Shown piece after piece: positions 5,275 to 5,353 of a DNA stretch of 5,353 bases (its first letter is position 1; each line of letters starts with the position of its first letter). Position numbers and translations under genes: made by a program. The DNA is from Sphaerochaetaceae bacterium (GTDB taxonomy: Bacteria > Spirochaetota > Spirochaetia > Sphaerochaetales > Sphaerochaetaceae). Under the pieces are notes generated by a model. It did no database searches. It was given only the letters and a program-made list of their open reading frames with translations, and had not been told where the DNA came from. The stretch covers positions 1 to 5,353 of the forward strand of contig JALNVT010000172.1 of NCBI GenBank assembly GCA_023231265.1. Reading direction: 5' to 3'.

Positions 5275-5353
5275 TTAATTTTGATTTTTCAAAATTTCAT
5301 TTTTCTGTTTCCTGGGTCGACCTCGCTTACGTTTGGGTCCTACAATTACATTA
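5275..5353 (-). CDS. C-terminal tail of a transposase-like ORF (partial)
   Basis: Read leftwards from the right edge, the frame is open for 25 codons, ending K-N-Q-N and a TAA at 5277-5275. It contains VGPKRKRGRPRKQK, a strongly basic motif with an AT-hook-like GRPRK core. Such tails are common at the C-terminus of several insertion-sequence transposases, and I think this is one. The family cannot be named from so little. It faces the IS3 fragment with only seven bases between the two stop codons, which suggests one element was inserted into or beside another. It could also be the end of some other DNA-binding protein. Whether the full gene is intact lies outside the window. Confidence 0.45.
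   Translation of the reverse strand, partial: NVIVGPKRKRGRPRKQKNEILKNQN

Noticed and set aside
1..5353. CRISPR array, toxin-antitoxin pair, riboswitch or retron
   Set aside because: No regularly spaced repeats, no paired small genes, no structured leader and no reverse transcriptase are seen. The longest gene-free gap is the roughly 140 bases between the ymdB-like gene and tRNA-Leu, which holds only promoters.

Overview
The window reads as a piece of an AT-rich chromosome from a diderm (two-membrane) bacterium. The Lpt components, a sigma-54 factor and a predicted lipoprotein all need an outer-membrane cell plan. The flavour of the YmdB-like protein, the lipoprotein-type LptC and the lptC-lptA-lptB-rpoN order next to an RseC-like gene make a spirochaete (Spirochaetota) my best guess. 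That is inference from memory of the families, not a search result.

Layout. Bases 1-27 are the acidic 3' end of a plus-strand gene that runs off the left edge. It converges on the main block, and a hairpin with T-runs on both sides (about 60-95) can stop transcription from both directions. From 94 to 4792 there is one dense minus-strand gene cluster, in transcription order: a YmdB-like metallophosphoesterase-fold protein (4792-3983), an RseC/MucC-family two-helix membrane protein (3981-3532), LptC (3516-2959), LptA/OstA-like (2972-2349), LptB ATPase (from 2244, or an upstream start, to 1513) and RpoN sigma-54 (1512-94). Most junctions are 0-15 bp gaps or a 14-bp overlap. The only break is before lptB, where a perfect extended -10 element lies. 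At 4935-5018 there is a plus-strand tRNA-Leu(CAG) with an excellent promoter of its own. Its 3' end abuts mobile-element debris: a fragment of an IS3-type integrase (about 5028-5267) and, facing it, the C-terminal tail of an apparent second transposase-like ORF on the minus strand (5275-5353, cut by the window).

How it works together. LptB is the cytoplasmic ATPase of the LPS exporter, LptC the membrane-anchored receiver and LptA the periplasmic bridge, so three parts of one export machine are adjacent; lptF, lptG and lptD are not here. The lptC-lptA-lptB-rpoN order matches the arrangement well known from Proteobacteria. The ymdB-like and rseC-like genes ahead of it are probably co-transcribed, without an obvious functional link.

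I found no new defence, CRISPR or biosynthetic system. The points most worth a second look are the eroded metal site of the YmdB-like protein, the lipid anchor predicted for LptC, the internal promoter that changes the lptB start, the Cys-Cys-Cys motif in RpoN, and the insertion-sequence remnants pressed against the tRNA.
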